NCBI RefSeq assembly: GCF_014884995.1
Contig: NZ_JABMII010000021.1
Coordinates: 1-32,042, forward strand
DNA length: 32,042 bases
Reading direction: 5' to 3'
Source of the DNA: Spirabiliibacterium pneumoniae
GTDB lineage: Bacteria > Pseudomonadota > Gammaproteobacteria > Enterobacterales > Pasteurellaceae
Both the position numbers and the translations under genes were made by a program. Positions 1-7,612 of this stretch are shown piece after piece (within the stretch, counting starts at the first letter, position 1; every line of letters starts with the position of its first letter). The notes beneath the pieces were generated by a model. That model had not been told where the DNA came from. It did not search any database and saw nothing but the letters and a program-made list of their open reading frames with translations.

Positions 1-10
1 GCATAAAGAA

Positions 11-35
11 AAAGGGCGATTATTCGCCCTTTTTT
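11..35 (+). terminator. Rho-independent terminator of an upstream gene outside the window
   Basis: A GGGCGA/TCGCCC stem with a short loop, flanked by A and T runs, ends in six T. The gene it serves lies before the window. An uptake signal core follows at 47-55. Confidence 0.8.
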
Positions 36-263
36 GTTACCTCAAGACCGCACTTTCATTGCTTCTCTTGCTTGTAATTTAATTACACTTTATATGTTCT
101 AATATTTTTCTTTTATAAAATAATACAGTGTTTCAAAAAAACTAGACTTATATCACAAAATCGAAAATTCACGTTCGGAATCTTTTGAATCTTATGCGCC
201 AACCTTCTAGAATCAGTGGGGAAAGCACATTTTGCTCGATTTAACTGATATTAAGGAAAGTCT
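36..263 (+). promoter_or_regulatory. Leader and promoter region of the TRAP operon
   Basis: This AT-rich stretch must carry the promoter of the TRAP operon because a terminator precedes it. Several weak TATA-like boxes are present (for example around 114-119) but none has a convincing -35 partner, so I do not assign one. A TCACA half-site near 155 could belong to a CRP site, but the other half matches poorly. The ribosome binding site AAGGAAAG lies just before the ATG at 264. Confidence 0.4.
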
Positions 264-1241
264 ATGTTAAAACAAAAATTATTTAAACTTGCTACGGTAA
301 CTGCAGCATTAGGTGTGGCGTTTTCTGCTTATGCAACCACAGAGCTAAAAGTGGCGTTTAATCAATCTGATAAACACCCACAATATGAAGCATTGCAGTA
401 TTTAAGCGACAATTTATACAAAAAAACTGATGGTCGTTATAAATTAAACGTTTATCCAAATGAATTGCTAGGTGACCAACGTGCCTCACTGGAATTGGTG
501 CAAAATGGCGCGATTCAAATGGCTGTGGTGGCTAATCCATTGGTTGAGAACTACGATAAAACCTTCGCCGTGTTAGGCTTGCCTTACCTTTATAGCAATT
601 CTGCTCACCAAGAAAAGGTGTTCACTTCTGATGTGTTAGATAATCTTTTCAAATCCACCGATAAATTTGGTTTTGAAGTGTTAACTGCCTATACCGCGGG
701 GGCACGCAGCATTTATACAAAAGGTGCGGCGGTGAACAGCGTTGATGATATGAAAGGCAAAAAAATTCGTGTGATGCAATCAGATACGATGATCAAAATG
801 CTTGGTTGCATGGGGGGTACAGGTGTGCCGATGAACCAAGGCGAAGTGTACACCGCGATTCAACAAGGCGTGCTAGATGGTGCGGAAAACAACGAAATCA
901 CCTATGCGGACTTAAAACAATATGAAGTTGCACCGCACTTTTCACGTACCCAGCACTTGATGGTAGCGGATTTAGTCGTGGTGAGTACCAACTTTTTGCA
1001 AACCATGTCGGAAGAAGACCAAAAAACTTTGCGTGAGCTAGCCAAAGATAGCACCAAAAAAGAGTTTGAGCTGTGGAATGCACAAATCTCAAAAGCTGAA
1101 GCGCTCGCAAAAGAAAAAGGGGCAACCTTCACTGAGGTGGATTCGACACAATTCCAACAAAGCTGTAAACCGCTTACTATGGAATTGCTGAAAACACCTG
1201 AGCAAAAAGCGTTATATGAACAAATTGAAAAATTAAAATAA
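264..1241 (+). CDS. dctP: TRAP transporter substrate-binding protein, DctP family
   Basis: Periplasmic solute receptor of a tripartite ATP-independent transporter. It captures a carboxylate and delivers it to the membrane subunits encoded next. The 325-residue length is normal for the family. Residues 1-24 form a signal peptide with an AYA cleavage site before TTELK. The family signature around residues 165-210 is clear (KKIRVMQ, then VPMNQGEVYTAIQQGVLDGAEN); Arg169 corresponds to the arginine that binds the substrate carboxylate in this family. Two cysteines (near 182 and 302) are present and unexplained. The closest remembered relatives are YiaO-type receptors of Haemophilus, linked to sugar-acid uptake, but the substrate cannot be read from sequence. 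It is first in the operon, ahead of dctQ and dctM. Confidence 0.93.
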   Translation: MLKQKLFKLATVTAALGVAFSAYATTELKVAFNQSDKHPQYEALQYLSDNLYKKTDGRYKLNVYPNELLGDQRASLELVQNGAIQMAVVANPLVENYDKTFAVLGLPYLYSNSAHQEKVFTSDVLDNLFKSTDKFGFEVLTAYTAGARSIYTKGAAVNSVDDMKGKKIRVMQSDTMIKMLGCMGGTGVPMNQGEVYTAIQQGVLDGAENNEITYADLKQYEVAPHFSRTQHLMVADLVVVSTNFLQTMSEEDQKTLRELAKDSTKKEFELWNAQISKAEALAKEKGATFTEVDSTQFQQSCKPLTMELLKTPEQKALYEQIEKLK

Positions 1242-1246
1242 TATCG

Positions 1247-1277
1247 AAATGCGCCGCTGCACTGCGGCGGTGCATTT
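1247..1277 (+). promoter_or_regulatory. Intercistronic hairpin between dctP and dctQ
   Basis: AAATGC/GCATTT and GCCGC/GCGGC stems form an imperfect GC-rich hairpin with a three-base bulge, directly after the dctP stop codon. There is no T run, so it is not a full terminator. By analogy with other binding-protein operons it may protect the dctP message and keep the receptor in excess over the membrane subunits (inference). Confidence 0.6.
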
Positions 1278-1290
1278 ATAAAGGTATGGT

Positions 1291-1806
1291 ATGCAACAAC
1301 TCGAACAAAATCGTTTTTTTTATTATCTTGAAAAGGTGAAGTTTGCACTCGATAAATTGGCCTCTGGTCTGTGCATTGTGATCGTAGCTGTAATGACCGT
1401 GTTGATCACCTATCAAGTGGTTTCTCGTTATATTTTCAACAGCCCAAGTGCGGTCAGTGAAGTGCTCTCGCGCTATCTTTTTATTTGGCTGATTTTACTA
1501 GCAGGTGCTTATGTTTTTGGCTTGCGTGAGCATATGGCAATTGCCTATGTCAAACTCAAATGCAGTCCTAAAGTGCAAATTATTTTGGATATGATCTCCG
1601 AGCTGGCCACCGCCATTTTTGCCCTGAGCATTATGATTATTGGCGGCTACAGTGCCGCGCTGCGACAAATGTGGCAGCTTGACTCCGCCTTGCAAATTCC
1701 AATGGGGGCGATTTATGCAGGCATTCCTATCTCGGGCGCGATGATTGTGTTTTATTTTCTCTACAACGAGCTGAAGCTCGCACGCGCACTGCACCATTTG
1801 AAATAA
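1291..1806 (+). CDS. dctQ: TRAP transporter small permease, DctQ family
   Basis: Small integral membrane subunit (171 residues) of the TRAP transporter, predicted to span the inner membrane four times and to pair with the large DctM subunit. Hydrophobic segments lie at about 28-48, 65-80, 100-125 and 140-160. The family pattern SRYIFN...SEVLSRYLFIWLILLGA...REHMAI is visible around residues 45-90. The gene sits 49 bases after dctP, separated by a hairpin, and ends nine bases before dctM, so the three are one operon. An uptake signal core lies inside the gene at 1446-1454, read as Ser-Ala-Val. Confidence 0.92.
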   Translation: MQQLEQNRFFYYLEKVKFALDKLASGLCIVIVAVMTVLITYQVVSRYIFNSPSAVSEVLSRYLFIWLILLAGAYVFGLREHMAIAYVKLKCSPKVQIILDMISELATAIFALSIMIIGGYSAALRQMWQLDSALQIPMGAIYAGIPISGAMIVFYFLYNELKLARALHHLK

Positions 1807-1815
1807 GGAGTCATT

Positions 1816-3123
1816 ATGGATTTAGCATCAACAGCAGCCTTGATCATGCTCGTCGGCACGGTGTTTTTCTTGATTATTGGCACGCCAATTAGTATCAGTG
1901 TCGGGATTTCGTCTTTTGCAGCCATGTTGACCATTTTGCCAAGCCAAGGGGCGATGGTTACTTCCGCCCAGCGTTTGTTTGTGGGGTTGGATTCCTTTGC
2001 TTTACTGGCTATCCCGTTTTTTATATTGGCGGGTAATATTATGAACAGCGGTGGCATCGCCATTCGTTTGATTAATTTTTCAAAAATCATCAGCGGCTTT
2101 TTTCCTGGTGCGTTAGCGCAAACCAACATTGTTTCTAATATGCTCTTTGGCTCCATTAGTGGCTCAGGGGTGGCCTCAGCGGCTGCGGTGGGTGGGATTA
2201 TGTCGCCTATCGAGAAAAAGGAAGGCTATGACCCGAAATACAGCACTGCCGTCAACATTGCTTCCGCGCCAACAGGTATGTTGATCCCACCAAGTAACAC
2301 GTTGATTGTGTACGCTACTGTGGCGGGCAGTGTGAGTGTGTCAGCGCTTTTTATGGCGGGGTATGTGCCAGGCATTCTATGGGGCATTGGCGTGATGATT
2401 GTTGCAGGCATCATCGCAAAACGTCGAGGGTATATCGCTAAACATCGCATGACGTGCGCTGAATGTGTCAAAGTGACGATTGAAGCACTGCCGAGTATGT
2501 CGCTCATTGTGATTGTGATCGGCGGTATTTTAGCTGGTGTTTTCACCGCAACCGAAGCCTCCGCCATTGCAGTGGTATATTCTTTACTGTTGAGTCTTTT
2601 ATACCGCACTTTAGATCTGCGCAAGCTGCCAGACATCTTTTTGCAAACAGCAAAAATGTCAGCGATTGTGATCTTTATGCTAGCCGCCTCATCGATTATG
2701 TCGTGGGTGATGGCGTTCACGCAAATTCCTGCGATGATTGCCAATGGTCTGCTGGGGCTGACTGACAACCCTATTTTGATTTTGCTTATCATCAATTTGG
2801 TATTGCTGTTTGTCGGCACCTTTATGGACCCAACACCCGCTGTGCTGATCTTTACGCCGATTTTCTTGCCAATTTGTATGAACCTTGGCATGAGTCCGGT
2901 GCAATTTGGGATTTTGCTGGTGTTTAATTTATCGCTGGGCACCATCACGCCGCCTGTCGGGCCGATTTTGTTCACGGGCTGCAAGGTGAGCAATATTGAA
3001 ATCGACCAAGTTGTGCGTACCTTGATTCCGTTTTTCTTGGTGATCTTCTTGGTGTTGCTGTTGGTGACCTATGTGCCTGCAATTTCCATGACCATTCCGC
3101 AGATGATGGGCTTAGTGCAATAA
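1816..3123 (+). CDS. dctM: TRAP transporter large permease, DctM family
   Basis: Large membrane subunit that forms the translocation path of the sodium-driven TRAP transporter. The 435-residue length and the many hydrophobic segments are typical. Family landmarks include GSISGSGVASAAAVGGIMSP near residue 115 and the IPPSNTLIVYA loop near 155, followed by a second symmetrical half with FMDPTPAVLIFTPIFLPI near 335 and GTITPPVGPILF near 375. A ribosome binding site (AAGGAG) precedes the ATG. The operon ends in a terminator built from inverted uptake sequences. A further uptake core lies in the gene at 2603-2611. Confidence 0.95.
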   Translation: MDLASTAALIMLVGTVFFLIIGTPISISVGISSFAAMLTILPSQGAMVTSAQRLFVGLDSFALLAIPFFILAGNIMNSGGIAIRLINFSKIISGFFPGALAQTNIVSNMLFGSISGSGVASAAAVGGIMSPIEKKEGYDPKYSTAVNIASAPTGMLIPPSNTLIVYATVAGSVSVSALFMAGYVPGILWGIGVMIVAGIIAKRRGYIAKHRMTCAECVKVTIEALPSMSLIVIVIGGILAGVFTATEASAIAVVYSLLLSLLYRTLDLRKLPDIFLQTAKMSAIVIFMLAASSIMSWVMAFTQIPAMIANGLLGLTDNPILILLIINLVLLFVGTFMDPTPAVLIFTPIFLPICMNLGMSPVQFGILLVFNLSLGTITPPVGPILFTGCKVSNIEIDQVVRTLIPFFLVIFLVLLLVTYVPAISMTIPQMMGLVQ

Positions 3124-3139
3124 GGTAAGCCTTTTCTCG

Positions 3140-3171
3140 ACCGCACTTTTGCATATAAAGTGCGGTTTTTT
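3140..3171 (+). terminator. Terminator of the TRAP operon made of paired uptake signals
   Basis: ACCGCACTTT at 3140-3149 and AAAGTGCGGT at 3158-3167 are perfect inverted copies of the uptake core around an eight-base loop, followed by T6. Paired uptake sequences acting as terminators are well known in Haemophilus-type genomes. Confidence 0.9.
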
Positions 3172-3196
3172 ATTTAGACACAATGACAATAAGGTA

Positions 3197-3226
3197 TTGG
3201 CAAGTGATGAATTAAAATGCTACAAT
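3197..3226 (+). promoter_or_regulatory. Sigma-70 promoter of secE-nusG
   Basis: TTGGCA (3197-3202) and TACAAT (3221-3226) are each one base from consensus and are spaced by 18 bases. Transcription would start near 3233, leaving a leader of about 40 bases before secE. Confidence 0.75.
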
Positions 3227-3271
3227 CCCGTGTTCTAAAAAATAGGTCGTTTAACGTCGGATGAGACCAAT

Positions 3272-3682
3272 ATGAATTCGAAAAATACTAAAAAACAACT
3301 CCCAGATACGGTGCACGAAGGCAAAAGTAAAGGCGTAAATACGTTTTTGTGGCTGTTGGCCGTGCTTGCCGTGGTGGTGGCTGCCGTAGGCAACGCCTAT
3401 TTCGCACAAGATCTCAATGTGGCCGTGCGTGTTGTGGGCGTGGTGGTGTTGCTGGCTTTGGCGCTGGTGTTTGCCGCGTTGACTAATCAAGGTCAAAAAG
3501 CCATCACTTTTGTGCGTGAATCGCGTGTTGAAGTGCGTAAAGTGGTGTGGCCAACCCGTCCAGAAGCGACCCAAACAACCTTGATTGTGTTTGGAGTTAC
3601 TGTGGTTACGTCATTGATTTTATGGGGATTTGACTCAATTATTATTGCAGTCATTAACTTTTTAACTAATTTGAGATTTTAA
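3272..3682 (+). CDS. secE: Preprotein translocase subunit SecE
   Basis: Essential small subunit of the SecYEG inner-membrane protein channel. The 136-residue protein has two N-terminal membrane segments (about 25-45 and 48-70) typical of the long gamma-proteobacterial form. The conserved amphipathic region and third membrane span follow (FVRESRVEVRKVVWPTRPEATQTTLIVFGVT, about 85-115). The sequence around the start codon and the neighbouring nusG confirm the call. The gene has its own promoter 46 bases upstream and is three bases from nusG, so they are co-transcribed. Confidence 0.97.
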   Translation: MNSKNTKKQLPDTVHEGKSKGVNTFLWLLAVLAVVVAAVGNAYFAQDLNVAVRVVGVVVLLALALVFAALTNQGQKAITFVRESRVEVRKVVWPTRPEATQTTLIVFGVTVVTSLILWGFDSIIIAVINFLTNLRF

Positions 3683-3685
3683 GCC

Positions 3686-4243
3686 ATGAGTGAGAACGAA
3701 ACCCCAATTAAAAAACGTTGGTATGTATTGCAAGCGTTTTCAGGCTATGAAGCTCGCGTGGCGAAAACCTTGATCGAGTACATCAAACAACAAGAGATGG
3801 AAGATCAGTTTGGTGAGGTGCTCGTGCCAACGGAAGAAGTGGTCGAAAATGTGGCGGGCAAACGCCGTAAAAGTGAGCGTAAATTCTTCCCAGGCTATGT
3901 ATTGGTTGAAATGGAGATGAATGATGATACATGGCACTTGGTGCGTAGTGTGCCGCGCGTGCTTGGCTTTATTGGTGGCGCACCCGATAAACCAGCGCCT
4001 ATTTCCAAACGCGAAGCCGATGCGATCTTAAACCGCTTGAAACAAGACGGTGACAAGCCAAAACCAAAAACCATGTTCCAACCTGGCGAAGAAGTGCGGG
4101 TTACCGAAGGGCCGTTTATGGACTTCAACGGTACTGTGGAAGAAGTGGACTATGAAAAAAGCCGCTTGAAAGTGTCCGTCTCCATTTTTGGCCGTGCGAC
4201 GCCTGTGGAGTTGGAATTCCGTCAAGTGGAAAAAGCACTTTAA
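3686..4243 (+). CDS. nusG: Transcription termination/antitermination factor NusG
   Basis: RNA polymerase processivity factor that also links Rho and the ribosome to the transcription complex. The 185-residue protein has the NGN domain (about 8-115: [44 protein letters not shown]) and the C-terminal KOW domain (about 130-185: [39 protein letters not shown]). It directly follows secE. Downstream lies an inverted uptake-sequence hairpin that overlaps the rplK promoter. Confidence 0.98.
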   Translation: MSENETPIKKRWYVLQAFSGYEARVAKTLIEYIKQQEMEDQFGEVLVPTEEVVENVAGKRRKSERKFFPGYVLVEMEMNDDTWHLVRSVPRVLGFIGGAPDKPAPISKREADAILNRLKQDGDKPKPKTMFQPGEEVRVTEGPFMDFNGTVEEVDYEKSRLKVSVSIFGRATPVELEFRQVEKAL

Positions 4244-4265
4244 TCTTTCATAAGCGTAAAATCGC

Positions 4266-4294
4266 TTGAAATCTGTGCGGTATTTATCTACAAT
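4266..4294 (+). promoter_or_regulatory. Sigma-70 promoter of rplK-rplA
   Basis: TTGAAA (4266-4271) and TACAAT (4289-4294) are each one base from consensus, with 17-base spacing. The expected start is near 4301. The -10 box lies in the loop and right arm of the uptake-sequence hairpin at 4275-4301. Confidence 0.75.
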
Positions 4295-4305
4295 ACCGCA
4301 CTTTT
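4275..4305 (+). terminator. Terminator of secE-nusG formed by an inverted uptake sequence
   Basis: GTGCGGTATT (4275-4284) pairs with AATACCGCAC (4292-4301) around a seven-base loop, followed by TTTT. It sits between nusG and rplK and overlaps the rplK promoter. Confidence 0.75.
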
Positions 4306-4311
4306 ACACAC

Positions 4312-4340
4312 GAGGGAAGCCGAAAGGCGATATTACCCAT
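4312..4340 (+). promoter_or_regulatory. Candidate L1 autoregulatory site in the rplK leader
   Basis: Just before the rplK ribosome binding site a small structure can be drawn: GCC-GAAA-GGC (4319-4328) nested within GGG (4314-4316) and CCC (4336-4338), with an asymmetric internal loop on the 3' side. In E. coli L1 represses the L11-L1 operon by binding a 23S-like site in this position. The match is by position and shape, not by a checked alignment. Confidence 0.5.
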
Positions 4341-4355
4341 TAAGAGGAAACTAAA

Positions 4356-4784
4356 ATGGCAAAGAAAGTACAAGCCTACATTAAGTTGCAAGTTGCAGCA
4401 GGTATGGCAAACCCAAGTCCACCAGTTGGTCCAGCATTGGGTCAACAAGGTGTGAACATCATGGAATTTTGTAAAGCGTTCAACGCAAAAACAGACAGCA
4501 TGGAAAAAGGCTTGCCAATTCCAGTTGTGATTACTGTTTATGCCGACCGCTCTTTCACCTTTATTACCAAAACCCCACCAGCGGCTGTATTATTGAAAAA
4601 AGCGGCTGGCGTAAAATCAGGTTCTGGTAAACCAAATAAAGATAAAGTGGGCAAAGTTACTCGTCAGCAAGTGCAAGAAATTGCAGAATTGAAAGCCGCT
4701 GACATGACTGGCGCAACTATCGAAACTAAGATGAAGTCAATTGAAGGTACTGCACGTTCAATGGGCTTAGTGGTGGAGGACTAA
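4356..4784 (+). CDS. rplK: 50S ribosomal protein L11
   Basis: Component of the GTPase-associated centre of the large subunit, where it binds 23S rRNA with L10 and L7/L12. The 142 residues match the family length. Conserved features are the start [34 protein letters not shown], the linker with PP and the C-terminal RNA-binding domain ([24 protein letters not shown]). It is co-transcribed with rplA, four bases downstream, and probably controlled by L1 through the leader. Confidence 0.99.
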   Translation: MAKKVQAYIKLQVAAGMANPSPPVGPALGQQGVNIMEFCKAFNAKTDSMEKGLPIPVVITVYADRSFTFITKTPPAAVLLKKAAGVKSGSGKPNKDKVGKVTRQQVQEIAELKAADMTGATIETKMKSIEGTARSMGLVVED

Positions 4785-4788
4785 TCAG

Positions 4789-5484
4789 ATGGCTAAATTA
4801 ACAAAACGTATGAAAGCGATCCAAGAGAAAGTTGACTCTACTAAATTCTATGATGTGAACGAAGCTATCGCATTGTTGAAAGAATTAGCGACTGCTAAAT
4901 TCAACGAAAGTGTTGATGTGGCTGTGAACCTTGGTATTGAAGCACGTAAATCAGACCAAAACGTGCGTGGCGCAACTGTATTGCCACACGGTACTGGTCG
5001 TAGCGTGCGTGTTGCTGTGTTCACCCAAGGTGCTAACGCTGACGCCGCTAAAGAAGCAGGCGCTGATGTGGTTGGCATGGAAGACTTGGCAGAGCAAGTG
5101 AAAAAAGGTGAAATGGATTTCGACGTGGTTATCGCCTCTCCAGATGCGATGCGCGTAGTGGGTCAATTAGGTCAAATCCTAGGTCCACGTGGCTTAATGC
5201 CAAACCCGAAAGTGGGTACTGTAACACCAAACGTGGCAGAAGCCGTGAAAAATGCCAAATCAGGTCAGGTACGTTACCGCAATGACAAAAACGGTATTAT
5301 CCACACCACTATCGGTAAAGTGAGCTTTGAAGATAACCAAATCAAAGAAAACTTAGAAGCGTTGTTGGCCGCGTTGACTAAAGCACGTCCAGCATCAGCA
5401 AAAGGTGTGTTTATCAAGAAAGTGAGCTTGTCTACCACTCAAGGTGCAGGTGTCGCGATTGATCAAACAACCTTAAATCAATAA
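4789..5484 (+). CDS. rplA: 50S ribosomal protein L1
   Basis: L1 forms the mobile stalk at the ribosomal exit site and represses its own operon. At 231 residues it has normal length. Characteristic segments are [16 protein letters not shown], the central [22 protein letters not shown] and the C-terminal [20 protein letters not shown]. It overlaps no neighbour, and transcription ends at the hairpin at 5494-5523. Confidence 0.99.
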   Translation: MAKLTKRMKAIQEKVDSTKFYDVNEAIALLKELATAKFNESVDVAVNLGIEARKSDQNVRGATVLPHGTGRSVRVAVFTQGANADAAKEAGADVVGMEDLAEQVKKGEMDFDVVIASPDAMRVVGQLGQILGPRGLMPNPKVGTVTPNVAEAVKNAKSGQVRYRNDKNGIIHTTIGKVSFEDNQIKENLEALLAALTKARPASAKGVFIKKVSLSTTQGAGVAIDQTTLNQ

Positions 5485-5493
5485 TTGTCCGAT

Positions 5494-5523
5494 AAAAACC
5501 TATCATCATTGATAGGTTTTTTT
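5494..5523 (+). terminator. Terminator after rplA
   Basis: ACCTATCA (5498-5505) and TGATAGGT (5510-5517) form a perfect stem with a four-base loop, with an A run before and T7 after. Confidence 0.9.
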
Positions 5524-5553
5524 CTATCTGTGTAAAGCAACATAGGGGGCGCA

Positions 5554-6159
5554 ATGAAAAAATCAGTACTCTTCTCACTTCTGTTGTCGATGCCTTTCCT
5601 TGCATCCTGCATCACATCACAACATATTCAGCCACAACAGATTTACGGCATTTGGGGTTGTGCAACAAAATATGAAGATATAGGCACGGGTGTCAAAGAC
5701 ATTGTTGATATTAAACCAGATGGACATTTTAGAATGTCAGGATTCATATTCGATCATACGCTGCATAAATTAGCTAAAAAAAATATAGATAACTACTTCT
5801 TTTCATTATTATCTTATCGCACTAATTCAGCAGGGACGTGGCAGTTAAAGGGCAATGCGTTAACCTATGAGATAACAAACGACAAGGTTACAAGAGCGAT
5901 TTCACCGAAAGTTATGGCGGAAATTCAAAAGTCGCCTGGATTACGCGAACTGGAGCAAAAATTATTTGATGTTTATTCAAAAAAAGAACGGCCAAAAGAA
6001 AAAGATAAAATCGAGTTGATTATTACACGCCTTGATGAAAATGGTTTTACAGCAAAGCAAATTGTTGGTAAGAGCCAACATCTATCGGTATGTAAAAGAC
6101 TCACGGATAGAGAAAGAGAAAATGTATTTGAATTTTTCTTTCCGTTGAATAAAACCTGA
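5554..6159 (+). CDS. Putative outer-membrane-type lipoprotein, function unknown
   Basis: A 201-residue protein with a clear lipoprotein signal: MKK, a hydrophobic core and the lipobox LASC with the modified Cys19. I do not recognise the family. The mature part opens with a short strand pattern (IYGIWGC) and later TWQLKGNALTYEI. This is loosely like the start and a strand of small lipocalin-type beta barrels, but that is only a shape resemblance. The C-terminal half is charged and lysine-rich. A strong ribosome binding site (AGGGGG) precedes the ATG. The gene lies between the rplA terminator and the rplJ promoter and has no clear promoter of its own. A 120-base sample (5641-5760) is 37 % GC, lower than its ribosomal neighbours. 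It is an insertion into an otherwise conserved gene order. Confidence 0.85.
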   Translation: MKKSVLFSLLLSMPFLASCITSQHIQPQQIYGIWGCATKYEDIGTGVKDIVDIKPDGHFRMSGFIFDHTLHKLAKKNIDNYFFSLLSYRTNSAGTWQLKGNALTYEITNDKVTRAISPKVMAEIQKSPGLRELEQKLFDVYSKKERPKEKDKIELIITRLDENGFTAKQIVGKSQHLSVCKRLTDRERENVFEFFFPLNKT

Positions 6160-6167
6160 GATTTTTA

Positions 6168-6196
6168 TTTACATCGATTAAAAATCTCTCTATAAT
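6168..6196 (+). promoter_or_regulatory. Sigma-70 promoter of rplJ-rplL(-rpoBC)
   Basis: TTTACA (6168-6173), 17-base spacer and a perfect TATAAT (6191-6196). The expected start near 6203 gives a leader of about 228 bases that contains the L10 control element. Confidence 0.88.
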
Positions 6197-6202
6197 GTCC
6201 GA

Positions 6203-6430
6203 CCTAATCCGCTTAGGTGGATTCTCTGATGGTGCTTGCCGTAAATAAATCAAGCCCCATCCAAGACCGCAAGGGAAACGTAGCACAAAGTGCGGTTTCT
6301 TAATCATCTTGCGTAGATGGTGAACAGAATAGAAAATTTTTCTGCTTCTGTGCGCCGAACGTCTTAGTAGCTTTGCTATTAAGGAATTTTAATCTGGGAA
6401 ACCAGAAGTGTATTCAGGAGCTAAAAGCCA
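6203..6430 (+). promoter_or_regulatory. L10 leader: L10(L12)4 autoregulatory mRNA element
   Basis: The long untranslated leader contains stretches that resemble the E. coli rplJ leader as I remember it: CCAAGACCGCA (about 6271-6281) and TTGCGTAGATGGTGAACAGA (about 6309-6328). In E. coli the L10-L12 complex binds this structured leader and blocks rplJ translation. Here the local stem around ACCGCA contains a perfect uptake signal core at 6288-6296, which can pair with the upstream ACCGC. The ribosome binding site is CAGGAG before the ATG at 6431. Confidence 0.8.
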
Positions 6431-6928
6431 ATGGCATTAAATCTTCAAGACAAACAAGCAATTGTTGCTGAAGTAAATGAAGCTGCCAAAGGTGCCCTGT
6501 CAGCTGTGATCGCCGATTCTCGTGGTGTGACCGTTGATAAAATGACTGAATTGCGTAAAAACGCTCGTGACGCGGGTGTGTCAATGCGTGTGGTTCGTAA
6601 CACTTTGTTACGCCGTGCGGTTGAAGGCACTGATCTTGAGTGTTTAAAAGACGTAATGGTAGGTCCAACACTTGTTGCTTTTTCTAACGAACATCCAGGT
6701 GCTGCAGCACGTTTGTTCAAAGATTTTGCGAAAGCAAACGACAAGTTTGAAATTAAAGGTGCAGCCTTTGAAGGTGAATTTATCCCAACATCAGATATTG
6801 ATCGTTTGGCATCTTTACCAACATACGAAGAAGCAATTGCACGTTTAATGGGTACAATGAAAGAAGCTGCGGCAGGAAAACTTGTACGCACTTTAGCGGC
6901 ATTACGCGACAAATTAGAAGCAGCTTAA
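6431..6928 (+). CDS. rplJ: 50S ribosomal protein L10
   Basis: Base of the ribosomal stalk; it binds 23S rRNA and carries L7/L12 dimers on its C-terminal helix. The 165-residue length equals the E. coli protein. The sequence begins [20 protein letters not shown] and carries the conserved [18 protein letters not shown] and [16 protein letters not shown] blocks. The final helix ([19 protein letters not shown]) is the L7/L12 docking region. It heads its own unit with a dedicated promoter and leader. Confidence 0.99.
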   Translation: MALNLQDKQAIVAEVNEAAKGALSAVIADSRGVTVDKMTELRKNARDAGVSMRVVRNTLLRRAVEGTDLECLKDVMVGPTLVAFSNEHPGAAARLFKDFAKANDKFEIKGAAFEGEFIPTSDIDRLASLPTYEEAIARLMGTMKEAAAGKLVRTLAALRDKLEAA

Positions 6929-6976
6929 TTAAGTTTGCTTGGTCTATTAAATATTTTACTTTAGGAATTGATTGTT

Positions 6977-7348
6977 ATGTCTCTAACTAACGAACAAATT
7001 ATCGAAGCGATTGCTGAGAAATCAGTAATGGAAATCGTTGAGCTTATCTCAGCAATGGAAGAAAAATTCGGTGTTTCTGCTGCCGCTGCCGCTGTTGCAG
7101 TAGCAGGTGGTGCTGATGCAGCTGCCGCTGAAGAGAAAACTGAATTCGACGTAGTATTAACTGCTGCTGGCGGTAACAAAGTAGCTGTTATCAAAGCCGT
7201 ACGTGGTGCAACTGGTCTTGGCTTGAAAGAAGCGAAAGACATGGTTGAATCTGCTCCAGCGACCTTGAAAGAAGGCGTTGCTAAAGCAGAAGCTGAAGAG
7301 TTGAAGAAAGCGTTAGAAGAAGCAGGCGCTTCTGTAGAACTTAAATAA
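6977..7348 (+). CDS. rplL: 50S ribosomal protein L7/L12
   Basis: Stalk protein present in multiple copies that recruits translational GTPases. I chose the ATG at 6977, not the in-frame TTG at 6968, because it gives [17 protein letters not shown] as in relatives and lies ten bases after TAGGA. The product is 123 residues with an N-terminal dimerisation domain (1-33), an alanine-rich hinge (about 35-53) and the C-terminal factor-binding domain ([22 protein letters not shown]...). Confidence 0.98.
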   Translation: MSLTNEQIIEAIAEKSVMEIVELISAMEEKFGVSAAAAAVAVAGGADAAAAEEKTEFDVVLTAAGGNKVAVIKAVRGATGLGLKEAKDMVESAPATLKEGVAKAEAEELKKALEEAGASVELK

Positions 7349-7381
7349 TTTCGTTTATTTAAGTCAGCCTAATTAAAGGCG

Positions 7382-7413
7382 AATGGCTAGTGGTATTTAC
7401 TGCTAGCCATTTT
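7382..7413 (+). terminator. Attenuator between rplL and rpoB
   Basis: AATGGCTAG (7382-7390) pairs perfectly with CTAGCCATT (7403-7411), extended by wobble pairs, with only three T afterwards. E. coli has a partial terminator at the same place that lowers rpoBC expression relative to the ribosomal proteins; the same role is inferred. The remaining spacer up to 7612 holds a further uptake core at 7510-7518 and no gene. Confidence 0.75.
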
Positions 7414-7612
7414 GTGCCTTTAAAAATAAGAGTGTTATTGCCGTTTTTTCACTTTTATATTTACTTAATTTTCAATGAATTAAGTCTGCACAAGAGTTTT
7501 AAAAAGCAAAAGTGCGGTACCAACAAACGGTATCGAATGTATTGCCACCTTGTTAACTTGATCGCAAGTGTGCGCGAATTTTGGGTCACCGATCAGCAAG
7601 CAGAGGAACCCT

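Noticed and set aside
140-165. CRP site before the TRAP operon
   Set aside because: Only one half-site (TCACA) is convincing; the other half matches two of five bases.
7568-7612. Upstream extension of rpoB from a TTG codon
   Set aside because: The added 15 residues match nothing in RpoB, while ATG 7613 has a good ribosome binding site and the conserved N-terminus.
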